A stretch of DNA of 32,688 nt from Nitrososphaerota archaeon (GTDB lineage Archaea > Thermoproteota > Nitrososphaeria > Nitrososphaerales > Nitrosopumilaceae). The notes under the pieces are model-generated. The model was not told where the DNA came from, made no database searches, and saw nothing but the letters and a program-made list of their open reading frames with translations. The stretch is taken from the NCBI GenBank assembly GCA_029782475.1, contig JARPSM010000146.1, forward strand, positions 1-32,688, in the 5' to 3' direction. The position numbers and the translations under genes were made by a program. Shown one piece after another: positions 16,191 through 23,887 of this stretch. Within the stretch, counting starts at the first letter, position 1, and every line of letters starts with the position of its first letter.

Positions 16191-16530
16191 GTAGTACTAC
16201 TCCTTTGCCTGTTGGATTTTGTTCAATTAAATCTGTATGTGTGATTAGTTTTCCGCCGTTTTCTACTATTTTGGCTGCTGCAGAATTTGAAATTGAAAAT
16301 GAGAATAATGTAATTTTGTGTGAGATGTTGCCTGTTCCGAGAACTTTGCCTGGGAATACAACAATGTCGTTTTCTTTGGTTAGTTGATCTATTCTATTCA
16401 AATTGAGATCTCTTCTTGCAATTGATGGCTTTAAAGCATATTCTGCCAATTTTGCCCAAATTGCTGCATCATTCTTTGCAGATGCTTTCTTTAGATCTTT
16501 TGCCATATGTATTACGACTTGACTAGTCAT
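16183..16530 (-). CDS. rpl18e: large-subunit ribosomal protein eL18
   Basis: This 115-residue eL18 has the VFPGKVLGTGNISHKITLFSFS core and an IEQNPTGKGVVLLG end. It is shorter than eukaryotic eL18, as usual in archaea. ATG 16530 has a TATA-like CATTATATT on the minus strand about 25 bases upstream (16552-16562), so the eL18-uL13-uS9 unit appears to have its own leaderless promoter separate from rpoD. It overlaps uL13 by 8 bases. Confidence 0.95.
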   Translation of the reverse strand: MTSQVVIHMAKDLKKASAKNDAAIWAKLAEYALKPSIARRDLNLNRIDQLTKENDIVVFPGKVLGTGNISHKITLFSFSISNSAAAKIVENGGKLITHTDLIEQNPTGKGVVLLG

Positions 16531-16574
16531 GTGAATAATGCGGTTTGAAACCCAAATATAATGTCTATGCTTAA

Positions 16575-17240
16575 TTATGCTTCAACTTTGTCAATCATTT
16601 CTTTAAATTGACCTATTCTATTACTGACCTCATCAACTCCAGAAACAATGATTTGCTCTGGTTTGAGGGCTCCTGTTGATTCAACAGTTAGTATTTTGAC
16701 ATCTTCTTTGTCTGTATTTGTAAGTGTGGATATGTTTGCAGCATTCCATTTTGCATGTTCAGTTCCACGTCCTAGTCTGGCATAGCATTCTACTTTGATT
16801 CTTTGACCTGGCGCTAGTTGAACAATTGGAACTTTCTCTGAAGTTGGTTTTATTGAATCGTCTTCTGAAGATAATTCGCCACTGAGGACAGCTCTTGTGA
16901 CGTCTGAATCCCCTGAATCCAAAACTAACATTACTTTACAATTTGAACATCCTGTTTCACTTTGACACTCACATTTTGATGGCTCGTTGAATCTGGCTAA
17001 ATCTGTAGTTATTGGAACAAGTCCTAATCTGTGGGCTAAACCTTCATCTGCCAATACTGAAGAATTTTCAATAATATCTACAGTATCTATTGCAAAAACT
17101 GGAACTCCGTTTAGACATACACGTCTAAGTGCATTTGCATACTGTAACGGAATGCCCTTTAGCTTTACAGATATCTTTTGATTATCGCTGCTAATTACCT
17201 CTAAGGATGACAAATCTTGAACAAAATCTTCAAAGTCCAC
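16575..17240 (-). CDS. rpoD: DNA-directed RNA polymerase subunit D (Rpo3)
   Basis: The 221-residue archaeal subunit D is the counterpart of the alpha subunit and Rpb3; it pairs with subunit L to nucleate RNA polymerase assembly. The N-terminal dimerisation segment includes PLQYANALRRVCLNGVPVFAID. An inserted Cys-rich stretch, CECQSETGCSNC (C-x-C-x5-C-x2-C), resembles the iron-sulfur cluster region of some archaeal D subunits. The start is GTG at 17238-17240, about 25 bases from the shared divergent TATA element. Confidence 0.95.
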   Translation of the reverse strand: MDFEDFVQDLSSLEVISSDNQKISVKLKGIPLQYANALRRVCLNGVPVFAIDTVDIIENSSVLADEGLAHRLGLVPITTDLARFNEPSKCECQSETGCSNCKVMLVLDSGDSDVTRAVLSGELSSEDDSIKPTSEKVPIVQLAPGQRIKVECYARLGRGTEHAKWNAANISTLTNTDKEDVKILTVESTGALKPEQIIVSGVDEVSNRIGQFKEMIDKVEA

Positions 17241-17261
17241 ATAAAAATCTAGCTAGTTTTA

Positions 17262-17277
17262 CGTATAGATATATAGC
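17262..17277. promoter_or_regulatory. shared TATA element between rpoD and SBDS
   Basis: A GTATAGATATATAGC stretch (17262-17276) sits in the middle of the 61-base gap. On the plus strand it is about 27 bases before ATG 17302. On the minus strand, read as TATATATCTATAC, it is about 25 bases before GTG 17240. Both genes could use one TATA region in opposite directions, so transcription of the polymerase subunit and the ribosome-maturation operon may be linked. Confidence 0.5.
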
Positions 17278-17301
17278 AAATCCTCCTTATCCATTTTAGA
17301 A

Positions 17302-17988
17302 ATGGTCGATGTAACATTAGTGAGATATTCCTTTGAAGGGGAAAAGTTTGAGATTATGGTGAAACCTGATCCTGCACTAGATTTCAAAATGGGTAAGAAA
17401 AAAGATATTTCTGCTGTTTTGGTATCTGATGAAATTTACACTGATTCTGGAAAAGGTACGAGACCTTCTTCTGAGAAATTACTAAAAGCATTCAAAACTG
17501 AAGATCAGACTGAAATTGCTCAGATAATTCTTGAGAAAGGTGATCTAAATCTTACTACTGACCAAAGAAGAAAAATGATGGAAGACAAGAAAAAACAGAT
17601 TGTCACATATATTGCTAAAACATACGTAGATCCTAAATCACATTTGCCACATCCTCCATTGAGGATTGAGCAGGCTATGAAAGATGGACGAGTTTCAGTT
17701 GATCCTCAAAAAAGCGTTGATGAGCAGGTAAAAGGTATTGTAGAACAACTACGTTCCATAATTGCACTAAAATCAGAAAGTCTAAGATTGGAAATTGTAA
17801 TTCCGGCACAGTTTGCATCTCAGTCATATTCCGTGCTAAAGTCCGTAGGTTCTTTAGAATCTGAAGAATGGCAAAATAATGGTTCATTAAAAGCAATACT
17901 TGAAATACCCGCTGCGGCAAGGCCAAACGTGATAGACAGATTAGGTTCTATAACCAAGGGCTCAGCTTCAGTCGAGGTAGTTCAGTAA
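17302..17988 (+). CDS. ribosome maturation protein SBDS (Sdo1)
   Basis: The 228-residue SBDS protein helps release the anti-association factor from late large subunits and is conserved in archaea and eukaryotes. The N domain shows FEIMVKPDPALDFKMGK and the start of the TRPSSEKLLKAF segment; the middle has GDLNLTTDQRRKMMEDKKKQIVTYIA; the end carries the third domain with LEIVIPA and LEIPAAARP. ATG 17302 is the leaderless start. It begins the unit with the exosome genes, and its stop overlaps the Rrp4 start by one base. Confidence 0.95.
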   Translation: MVDVTLVRYSFEGEKFEIMVKPDPALDFKMGKKKDISAVLVSDEIYTDSGKGTRPSSEKLLKAFKTEDQTEIAQIILEKGDLNLTTDQRRKMMEDKKKQIVTYIAKTYVDPKSHLPHPPLRIEQAMKDGRVSVDPQKSVDEQVKGIVEQLRSIIALKSESLRLEIVIPAQFASQSYSVLKSVGSLESEEWQNNGSLKAILEIPAAARPNVIDRLGSITKGSASVEVVQ

Positions 17989-18671
17989 TGGATAATAAAA
18001 GAAAATATGTTATTCCAGGCGATGTTATAACTACTGGTCCATTTAGACCTGAGCAAAATGTAATCCTTGAAGGAGAAAAGATAATTTCTACAACTATAGG
18101 TATTTCTGAAATTTATGACGATACAGTCCGAGTAATCACGTTAACTGGAAAATATATTCCAAAAATTGATGATCTTGTTATTGGTAAAGTAAATTCACAC
18201 ACATCACTCTCTTGGGAACTTGATATCAATTCATGTTATGTCGGATTTTTGCCTGCACAAGATGTTTTTGGACGAGACTTTTCTGCACATGCTGATGAAC
18301 TTTCAACTAAACTAAAAACAGGCGATCTAGTGGCAGCCAGAATTGCCAATTTTGATAGAACAAGAGATCCACTAGTTACAATCTCTGATAGAGATTTAGG
18401 TGCAATTGACTCTGGCGACTTGGTTAAAATTTCACCAAGCAAAGTTCCACGCCTAATTGGAAAGAGAGGAAGTATGATTCAGATGATTGAAATGGCTACA
18501 AATGCCGTAGTTACAATTGGTCAGAATGGCTGGGTTGTAGTTTCTTGTGAAACTTCAGAGGGATTATTAAAGGCTAAAAAAGCAATTGAAATGGTTGATC
18601 AAAAAGCACATGTTGCTAATTTGACTGACCAAATTAAAGAAATGTTAGAAATAAAGGATGATGAAACTTAA
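17988..18671 (+). CDS. rrp4: exosome RNA-binding subunit Rrp4
   Basis: The 227-residue cap subunit of the archaeal exosome has an N-terminal exosome domain (PGDVITTGPF). An S1 domain in the middle has DDLVIGKVNSHTSLSWELDI. A KH domain at the C-terminal third has PRLIGKRGSMIQMIE (the GKRG loop) and IGQNGWVVV. It binds RNA and feeds it to the Rrp41-Rrp42 ring. Start and stop overlap those of its neighbours by single bases (TAATG). Confidence 0.96.
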   Translation: MDNKRKYVIPGDVITTGPFRPEQNVILEGEKIISTTIGISEIYDDTVRVITLTGKYIPKIDDLVIGKVNSHTSLSWELDINSCYVGFLPAQDVFGRDFSAHADELSTKLKTGDLVAARIANFDRTRDPLVTISDRDLGAIDSGDLVKISPSKVPRLIGKRGSMIQMIEMATNAVVTIGQNGWVVVSCETSEGLLKAKKAIEMVDQKAHVANLTDQIKEMLEIKDDET

Positions 18672-19405
18672 TGGGCGGACGAGATGCAAAAATGGTCCTA
18701 TTGGACGAGAATGGTGTTCGTTGTGATGGTCGTAAAATAGACGAGACCCGACGAATTATGATTCGAGCCGGTGGATTGAAAAACGCTGATGGTTCTGCAT
18801 ATATTGAATTTGGTGATAACAAAATTTTGGTCGGAGTTTTCGGTCCAAGAGATGTACACCCAAAACACATGTCAAATACTGATACTGGAATTTTAAGAGT
18901 TAGATATCATATGGAACCATTCTCTGTTGGCGATAGAAAAAATCCTGCACCTTCAAGAAGAGAAATTGAAATTTCCAAGGTAATCAAAGAAGCACTAGAA
19001 CCTGCAGTAATGTTGGAGAAATTCCCAAGAACTGCAGTTGATGTATTTATTGAAGTATTACAAGCCGATGGTGGAACAAGATGTGCTGCACTTACTGCGG
19101 CATCTGTTGCATTAGCTGATGCTGGAATTCCAATGCGAGATATGGTTGCAGCAGTTGCATCTGGAAAAGTTGCAGATACTATTATTCTTGATGTTAACAA
19201 TGAAGAAGACCAAGCAGGTCAAGCAGACATGCCAATCGGTTACATGCCAAGTCTTGATAAAATTACATTATTACAATTAGATGGAGTTTTGACTCCTGAA
19301 GAATACAAAAAATGTGTTGATGTTGGAGTAAAGGGCTGTAAAGTTGTTTACGAACTGCAAAAGAAAGCACTCAAAGACAAATACTTTGGAAGTGGAGGGA
19401 ACTAA
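18671..19405 (+). CDS. rrp41: exosome catalytic subunit Rrp41
   Basis: The 244-residue RNase PH-fold catalytic subunit degrades RNA 3'-5' by phosphorolysis. DGRKIDETRRIMIRAG binds RNA; FGPRDVHPKHM and TDTGILRVRYHM follow. The active-site region is DVNNEEDQAGQADMPIGYMPS, with the catalytic Asp in QADMP. It follows Rrp4 with one-base overlap and Rrp42 follows after 2 bases. Confidence 0.97.
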   Translation: MGGRDAKMVLLDENGVRCDGRKIDETRRIMIRAGGLKNADGSAYIEFGDNKILVGVFGPRDVHPKHMSNTDTGILRVRYHMEPFSVGDRKNPAPSRREIEISKVIKEALEPAVMLEKFPRTAVDVFIEVLQADGGTRCAALTAASVALADAGIPMRDMVAAVASGKVADTIILDVNNEEDQAGQADMPIGYMPSLDKITLLQLDGVLTPEEYKKCVDVGVKGCKVVYELQKKALKDKYFGSGGN

Positions 19406-19407
19406 AA

Positions 19408-20226
19408 TTGGGATCTGTTTCTGTTATTGATCAATTAAAGAAAACACAAATTCTTGAATTATTAGAACAAGGCAAACGTATAGATGGACGTGCCCTTGAT
19501 GAAGCACGCGAAATCAAAATTGAAATTAATGCAATTCCACATGCAAATGGTTCAGCAAGAGTCTATCTTGGTGATACTGAAACAATTTGTGGAGTAAAAA
19601 TAAAACCTGATAGACCTTTCCCAGATACTGGTGACCGTGGTCTTTTCATTTGTACTGCTGAACTCTTACCATTATCTCATCCAACAGTAGAGACTGGACC
19701 TCCACAACCTCATGTAATTGAATTAGCAAGAGTTGTTGATAGGGGAATTAGAGAAAGTCACATGGTTGATGTTTCTCAATTAGTTATTGAAAAAAACAAA
19801 TCCGTAATTGGTGTATTTGCCGATATTGTTGTTGTTGATTATGATGGAAATCTCTTTGATGCATGCTCTTATGCTGCAACTGCCGCTTTACTTACATCAA
19901 CAACTCCAAAATGGAATTGGGTTGATGAGTTACCACAACTTGTTGAAGGTGAAGAAACTCCTTTGCCTGTATCAACAATCCCAGTATCTGTAACCATGGG
20001 AAAAATTGCTAGTCATATTATAGTTGATCCAAATGGAGATGAATGGGCTAGTATGGATGCTCGTATTACAATTACCAGCGATTCTGATGGAAATATCGTT
20101 GCATTGCAAAAAGGTGGCAGTGATGGATTTACACAAGATGAAATTAATCAATGTGGTGAAATCTCTGTACGTGTAGGTGCAAAAATAAGAGAAGTAATAA
20201 AAGCAGCACAAAAAGGTAGTCAGTAA
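19408..20226 (+). CDS. rrp42: exosome structural subunit Rrp42
   Basis: The 272-residue RNase PH-fold partner of Rrp41 completes the hexameric ring. It has RIDGRALDEAREIKIEI, GDTETICGVKIKPDRPFPD, and TAELLPLSHPTVETGPP. Its VVVDYDGNLFDA and PVSVTMGKIASHIIVDPN lack the EDQxxxxADMP active centre of Rrp41, as expected for the non-catalytic subunit. The start is TTG 19408, 2 bases after the Rrp41 stop. Confidence 0.96.
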   Translation: MGSVSVIDQLKKTQILELLEQGKRIDGRALDEAREIKIEINAIPHANGSARVYLGDTETICGVKIKPDRPFPDTGDRGLFICTAELLPLSHPTVETGPPQPHVIELARVVDRGIRESHMVDVSQLVIEKNKSVIGVFADIVVVDYDGNLFDACSYAATAALLTSTTPKWNWVDELPQLVEGEETPLPVSTIPVSVTMGKIASHIIVDPNGDEWASMDARITITSDSDGNIVALQKGGSDGFTQDEINQCGEISVRVGAKIREVIKAAQKGSQ

Positions 20227-20228
20227 AA

Positions 20229-20450
20229 ATGGTTAAACACTCTAAAGCAAAAAAAGCCTTGAAAGGATTAGGTGCTCGTTACGGAATTAAACTTAGAAAA
20301 CAATATTCTAAAGTTCATTATACATTAAAAGAAAAAAGAACTTGCCCTGAATGCGGTTCACAAAACTTTGGACGTGATGCTGTTGGAATTTGGTCTTGTA
20401 AGAAATGCAGCTATAAAGTAGCCGGAACTGCATATGACATTAAACTTTAG
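20229..20450 (+). CDS. rpl37ae: large-subunit ribosomal protein eL43 (L37Ae)
   Basis: The 73-residue zinc-ribbon protein has GLGARYGIKLRKQYSKV followed by CPECG (C-x2-C) and CKKC (C-x2-C), the four zinc ligands of eL43. The size fits. It starts 2 bases after the Rrp42 stop, and its last 17 bases overlap the next gene in another frame. Confidence 0.96.
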   Translation: MVKHSKAKKALKGLGARYGIKLRKQYSKVHYTLKEKRTCPECGSQNFGRDAVGIWSCKKCSYKVAGTAYDIKL

Positions 20451-20679
20451 TGCAAAAATTATTGTTGATGCAAAAGACAAGACAAAAGCAATTTTTGATT
20501 CTGTAAATACTGATAATGAATTCTATCCTGACAATCCTGTAAAAACACAGATGACTTTTAATGAAAAAATTACTATTGCTGTTGAAACTGAACAATTGTC
20601 CCATCTTAGAGCAAACTTGAATTCTACACTTCGGTTAATTCAGGCAAGTTATGATTCCATAGAATCAGTAAAGATATAG
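20434..20679 (+). CDS. pcc1: KEOPS complex subunit Pcc1-like
   Basis: The 81-residue protein matches the Pcc1 fold: an edge strand (SAKIIVDAKDKTKAIFDSV), a middle with MTFNEKITIAVETEQLSHLRANLNS, and a helix with TLRLIQASYDSIE. Pcc1 dimerises the KEOPS complex that makes t6A in tRNA. ATG 20434 overlaps eL43 by 17 bases, an unusually long overlap for such a compact unit. It ends the operon; 660 bases without an obvious intact gene separate it from prefoldin beta. Confidence 0.85.
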   Translation: MTLNFSAKIIVDAKDKTKAIFDSVNTDNEFYPDNPVKTQMTFNEKITIAVETEQLSHLRANLNSTLRLIQASYDSIESVKI

Positions 20680-20731
20680 TTGATACCAAAAATACACCCT
20701 TAAACAAATAATGAAACAAAAAAATCTCCAA

Positions 20732-20752
20732 GCCTAGTATTGATCTTTAGGC
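20732..20752. terminator. hairpin after Pcc1
   Basis: GCCTAG (20732-20737) and TTAGGC (20747-20752) form a six-pair stem (one G-T pair) with a 9-base loop, followed by CTGTCTAGTTTATT. It stands about 55 bases after the Pcc1 stop and could mark the 3' end of the operon transcript. It has no strong T-run directly after it, so the terminator call is weak. Confidence 0.3.
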
Positions 20753-20806
20753 CTGTCTAGTTTATTAGAAACTTGAGCAAAACTCTGCGTGAATATAATG
20801 TGCTGT

Positions 20807-20828
20807 TATAACCATAACAATGGTTATA
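20807..20828. promoter_or_regulatory. 9-bp palindrome overlapping a TATA box
   Basis: TATAACCAT (20807-20815) and ATGGTTATA (20820-20828) are perfect inverted copies with a 4-base AACA spacer. The right arm contains GTTATA, placed about 27 bases before ATG 20854. A protein bound to the palindrome would block the TATA box, so it looks like an operator for the small ORF downstream. Confidence 0.5.
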
Positions 20829-20853
20829 CCGGGCGTTGGGTGTTTAGTATAAT

Positions 20854-20979
20854 ATGAAAGATTTCAAATGGACAGAAGAGTGCAGTGCAAAGGTAAAAGC
20901 ATATAGAAACTCTGATCATTCATCACGTAAAACTCTAAATGTAGAATCTTTCGTCAAGCTACTTGGTGACCGTCTTTGA
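20854..20979 (+). CDS. 41-residue small ORF downstream of a palindromic operator
   Basis: ATG 20854 follows a TATA-containing palindrome arm by about 27 bases, the leaderless distance. The 41-residue peptide is mostly charged: MKDFKWTEECSAKVKAYRN, then SDHSSRKTLNVE, then FVKLLGDRL. It has no recognised family and might be a small DNA-binding or antitoxin-type protein. Its end overlaps the start of the broken downstream frame (20963) in the +1 direction, as in coupled two-gene cassettes. Confidence 0.4.
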   Translation: MKDFKWTEECSAKVKAYRNSDHSSRKTLNVESFVKLLGDRL

Positions 20980-21235
20980 AATTACATTTGACGAAGAAAT
21001 TTTAAATCAATTTTAACATTTTACTGAAACAACAAAACAAGAAATTATTGATTTCTTTGCACCAATAATAAATGAAACTTTTGGTGGTTACCCTTACGTG
21101 TTTTATGTGTATAGAGGAATTATACCATACTCTGTTTTTGAAGATAAAGTTTTACTCTTTGAAATGAATTACTATGATGATGGTACGGAACAGAAAGTCG
21201 TGATGGATTTAATCGGCTTTGTACATCATGACTAA
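20963..21235 (+). pseudogene. gene of unknown family interrupted by an in-frame stop
   Basis: A single frame from TTG/GTG at 20963-20968 to TAA at 21233 encodes 90 codons, broken by one TAA at 21014-21016. Before it lies LVTVFEITFDEEILNQF; after it lies HFTETTKQEIIDFFAPI and later PYVFYVYRGIIPYSVFEDK, then GTEQKVVMDLIGFVHHD. Both parts read as genuine protein in one frame, and the second has no start codon of its own before a GTG well inside. It is best explained as a recently inactivated gene, or less likely as a stop read through. No family was recognised. Confidence 0.5.
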
Positions 21236-21341
21236 TAATTTGTAAAATTTCTATTGTCTGGTGTGTAGAGGACTTGATGATGATGATGATGCATTTCTGG
21301 TATCAGTTAAAGATATAATGAAACAAGTTTTTTGATAAACT

Positions 21342-21746
21342 ATGTCAGCAGGACAAATGCCACCATGGCTTCAAGAACAAATAATGAAAATGCAACAATC
21401 TCAACAGAGCCTACAATCTGTAATGCAACAAAAACAACATCTTGAAATTGAAAATGCAGAAACAGGAAAAGCCCTTGAAGAACTACGAAAAGTTGCTGAT
21501 GGTGATTCAGTCTTTAAACAAGCTGGTACAGTTTTGATTAAATCAAAAAAACAAGAATTAATTGATGAATTAGAAGAGAGAGTTGAACTTACTAAAACTC
21601 GTGCAACTGTTCTTGAAAAACAAGAAACCCGTCTAAAAGAAACACTAAAAGAACAAGAAGCAAAAATCACTGAACAAATGAAAGGTGGCCCTGCAGGTGC
21701 ACCTCCTCCAAATGCACCTCCTGTAGAAGATAATCCTAGAAAATAA
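21342..21746 (+). CDS. pfdB: prefoldin beta subunit
   Basis: The 134-residue protein is a coiled-coil hexameric chaperone subunit that hands unfolded proteins to the thermosome. Two long heptad helices (EQIMKMQQSQQSLQSVMQQK and the LEERVELTKTRATVLEKQ helix) flank a beta hairpin region containing DGDSVFKQAGTVLIKSKK. A flexible Pro/Ala tail (GGPAGAPPPNAPPVED) extends beyond the family core. ATG 21342 is about 25 bases after TATA-like GATATAATG (21312-21320), so it is transcribed separately from the upstream insertion. Confidence 0.93.
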   Translation: MSAGQMPPWLQEQIMKMQQSQQSLQSVMQQKQHLEIENAETGKALEELRKVADGDSVFKQAGTVLIKSKKQELIDELEERVELTKTRATVLEKQETRLKETLKEQEAKITEQMKGGPAGAPPPNAPPVEDNPRK

Positions 21747-21798
21747 TTTCCAAGTTTAGTTTCATACAAGATATTAACAATTCTTTCTTAGCAATGCT

Positions 21799-22485
21799 GT
21801 GAATTTAGAAAACCTTCGAATCGTAGTAGATGAACGAGAGCGAAAAAGTGGAATTCCTGATTTATTAAAATCAATTGGGTTGAATATTGAAATGAAAACA
21901 CTCCCCATTGGTGATTATATTGTTGCACCTGAAACAATTGTTGAGAGAAAAAGTATTCATGATCTTATGGCTTCAGTTTTTGATGGTAGACTTTTTGATC
22001 AATGCTCCAGATTGAAAGAACACTTTGAACATCCTATTGTTCTCATGGAAGGTAATGTTGATGAGATTGAAGAGATTACTGAAAACCCTCTAATTTTTTA
22101 TGGTGCATTATCCACTGTAGTTATTGATTTTAAAATTCCTGTAATCCCAACACCTAGTGCTACTCATACTGCTAAACTTTTGCTATCAATGTGCTCTAGA
22201 AAAGATGTTCCTAAAGGCCCGTATTTAAAAAAGATCAAAAAATCATCTGATTTAGAAAAACAACAGCTTTCAGTTCTTTGTAGCTTACCTGGGATTGGGG
22301 AGAAATTTGCAGTTAGAATGTTAACTAAATTTGGAACTCCTTTGAAAGTTTTTGGTGCTACCACTGCTGAATTGGCAAAAGTTGAAGGCTTGGGTGAGGC
22401 TCGTGCAAAAAAAATTAAAAAAACACTAAACACTAAAAGTAAATTTCTAAAAGCATCAAATCAAAAAACTCTACACGACTCTTGA
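21799..22485 (+). CDS. XPF/ERCC4-type structure-specific nuclease
   Basis: The 228-residue protein is the short archaeal XPF form without a helicase domain. The nuclease core has DERERKSGIPDLL (11-23), IGDYIV, the catalytic VERKSIHDLMASVFDGR and further strands. A tandem helix-hairpin-helix follows: LCSLPGIGEKFAVRML and VEGLGEARAKKI. It cuts branched DNA at 3'-flap or fork structures, usually with PCNA; the C-terminal QKTLHDS is a weak relative of the PCNA-interacting box. GTG 21799 is the start. Confidence 0.93.
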   Translation: MNLENLRIVVDERERKSGIPDLLKSIGLNIEMKTLPIGDYIVAPETIVERKSIHDLMASVFDGRLFDQCSRLKEHFEHPIVLMEGNVDEIEEITENPLIFYGALSTVVIDFKIPVIPTPSATHTAKLLLSMCSRKDVPKGPYLKKIKKSSDLEKQQLSVLCSLPGIGEKFAVRMLTKFGTPLKVFGATTAELAKVEGLGEARAKKIKKTLNTKSKFLKASNQKTLHDS

Positions 22486-22515
22486 CAAAATTAAATTAAT
22501 TTTTAATTATTTGAT

Positions 22516-22992
22516 TTATTTGAGTAATTTTCTTTTCAACGAGGTTCCACACATGGCGCACTTGTTCCCTGTCGTATGATTAGTTCTACATCCGGGGCAA
22601 TAATGAACCCATTTCCCGACATCTTTGATCCCTTTAGTCATGATTGGTATGATTTCCAAACCTATGTTCTTGGCTACATTTGAAATTGCAAAATCATCGC
22701 TAATTATTTGACCTTTCATTTCAATACCTAATGCAATAATGGAAATGTCTTGCTTTGATAATTGAGGAAAATCCCCCGTATCCTTTGATGATTTAATTGC
22801 ATTTTTTGTAGATTCTGAACTGGGTTCTCTAATTTTTAATCTACTAGTTTCGAGTAAAGTTCCCAAGGCGTCATGGTTTTTCTTTATGTGTTTAATTTCT
22901 TCATAAACTAATGATGTTGTATAGCAATCCTCTGATGATCTAAATGGAATCCCTGCATAAAATGCACTAGCGTCTAAAATTCTAAAATCCAA
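22516..22992 (-). CDS. nob1: rRNA maturation endonuclease Nob1
   Basis: The 158-residue Nob1 cleaves at the 3' end of small-subunit rRNA. The PIN domain starts RILDASAFYAG with Asp7 and has the acidic cluster with Glu31/32, Asp82 and Asp99/100 (ISDDFAISNVA). The C-terminal zinc ribbon has Cys132-x2-Cys135 and Cys145-x2-Cys148. The start is TTG 22992, inside the last codons of nadK; the 11-base overlap shows co-translation. Confidence 0.94.
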   Translation of the reverse strand: MDFRILDASAFYAGIPFRSSEDCYTTSLVYEEIKHIKKNHDALGTLLETSRLKIREPSSESTKNAIKSSKDTGDFPQLSKQDISIIALGIEMKGQIISDDFAISNVAKNIGLEIIPIMTKGIKDVGKWVHYCPGCRTNHTTGNKCAMCGTSLKRKLLK

Positions 22993-23797
22993 GTTTAGTC
23001 ATCTGTCTTAACCCTCTCTTCTTTAACCTTAGAAAGACTGCAGGCTTTTTGTATTTTCTAATAGTTATTGGTTCTTCATATCCTACTGCTCTAACTACTT
23101 GTGCATCCATTGCAATGTTGCAATCGTGAGAACATACAATTTCAATTTTTTCGTCTGGAACAATCAATGAAGCTAATCGATACACTGGAGCGACGGGTGT
23201 TATAATTAGGACATCTAAACTTTCATGCAAAATTGGACCCCCTAATGAAAAAGAGTGACCTGTAGAACCGCTTGGAGTGGCAATTATCACTCCATCCATT
23301 TTCTGCTTGACTGTATCATCTTGAAATTTAATTTTAATTTCTGCAGTTTTAGTCAAGTTTGTTCTGGTAATGTAAATTTCATTTAATGCAGGTGGAAATT
23401 CTTTTCCTCCACAAGATGCAACAACTCTAGTTCTTTTATCTAAAAAGAAATTATCTTTTAAAATTTGTTCAATTGCATCATCGATTTCCTCAATTGTAAT
23501 TTCGGCCAAAATCCCCCTGTTCCCTCCTACATTGATGGTTAGAATTGGAGTTTCATTTTCCAAGTTTCTAAATACGCGAAGTGTGGTCCCATCTCCTCCT
23601 AGAGTGATCACCAAATCTAATTTTTCTTTCTTTAATTCCTCCAAAGTATCCATTTGTTTTGCACCTTCAACTTTAATTGGAGAAATTGTAAATACTGTTG
23701 ATTTTTTTGCTAATATCTTTTTTGTAACCTCTTTTGCAGCTTGTTCTGAATCTTTAGATCCTACCTTGCTAATTATCGCAACTTTTTGTAATTTCAA
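22982..23797 (-). CDS. nadK: NAD kinase
   Basis: The 271-residue enzyme phosphorylates NAD to NADP. The GGDGT motif is at 67-71 in LVITLGGDGTTLRVFRN. NVGGNRGILAEI and the GVIIATPSGSTGHSFSLGGP segment that binds NAD follow. The start is TTG 23797; the ATG of the rhodanese gene diverges 90 bases away. It overlaps nob1 by 11 bases. Confidence 0.95.
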   Translation of the reverse strand: MKLQKVAIISKVGSKDSEQAAKEVTKKILAKKSTVFTISPIKVEGAKQMDTLEELKKEKLDLVITLGGDGTTLRVFRNLENETPILTINVGGNRGILAEITIEEIDDAIEQILKDNFFLDKRTRVVASCGGKEFPPALNEIYITRTNLTKTAEIKIKFQDDTVKQKMDGVIIATPSGSTGHSFSLGGPILHESLDVLIITPVAPVYRLASLIVPDEKIEIVCSHDCNIAMDAQVVRAVGYEEPITIRKYKKPAVFLRLKKRGLRQMTKLGF

Positions 23798-23887
23798 GCA
23801 GTTCTTCTGAATTGTATTTACTTAAAAATGATATTTTTCCTATTTTTTGGAAAAACAAATAAGTATGAAAACAAATCCGTATCCATT

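Noticed and set aside
21261-21335. 24-residue frame starting GTG with five Asp codons
   Set aside because: The GAT repeat drives it; it overlaps the TATA box of prefoldin beta and has no promoter or ribosome-binding site of its own.
23828-23887. 20-residue extension of the rhodanese
   Set aside because: Residues are Phe/Lys-rich without signal peptide logic; the preferred ATG at 23888 follows a promoter-like element at the expected distance.
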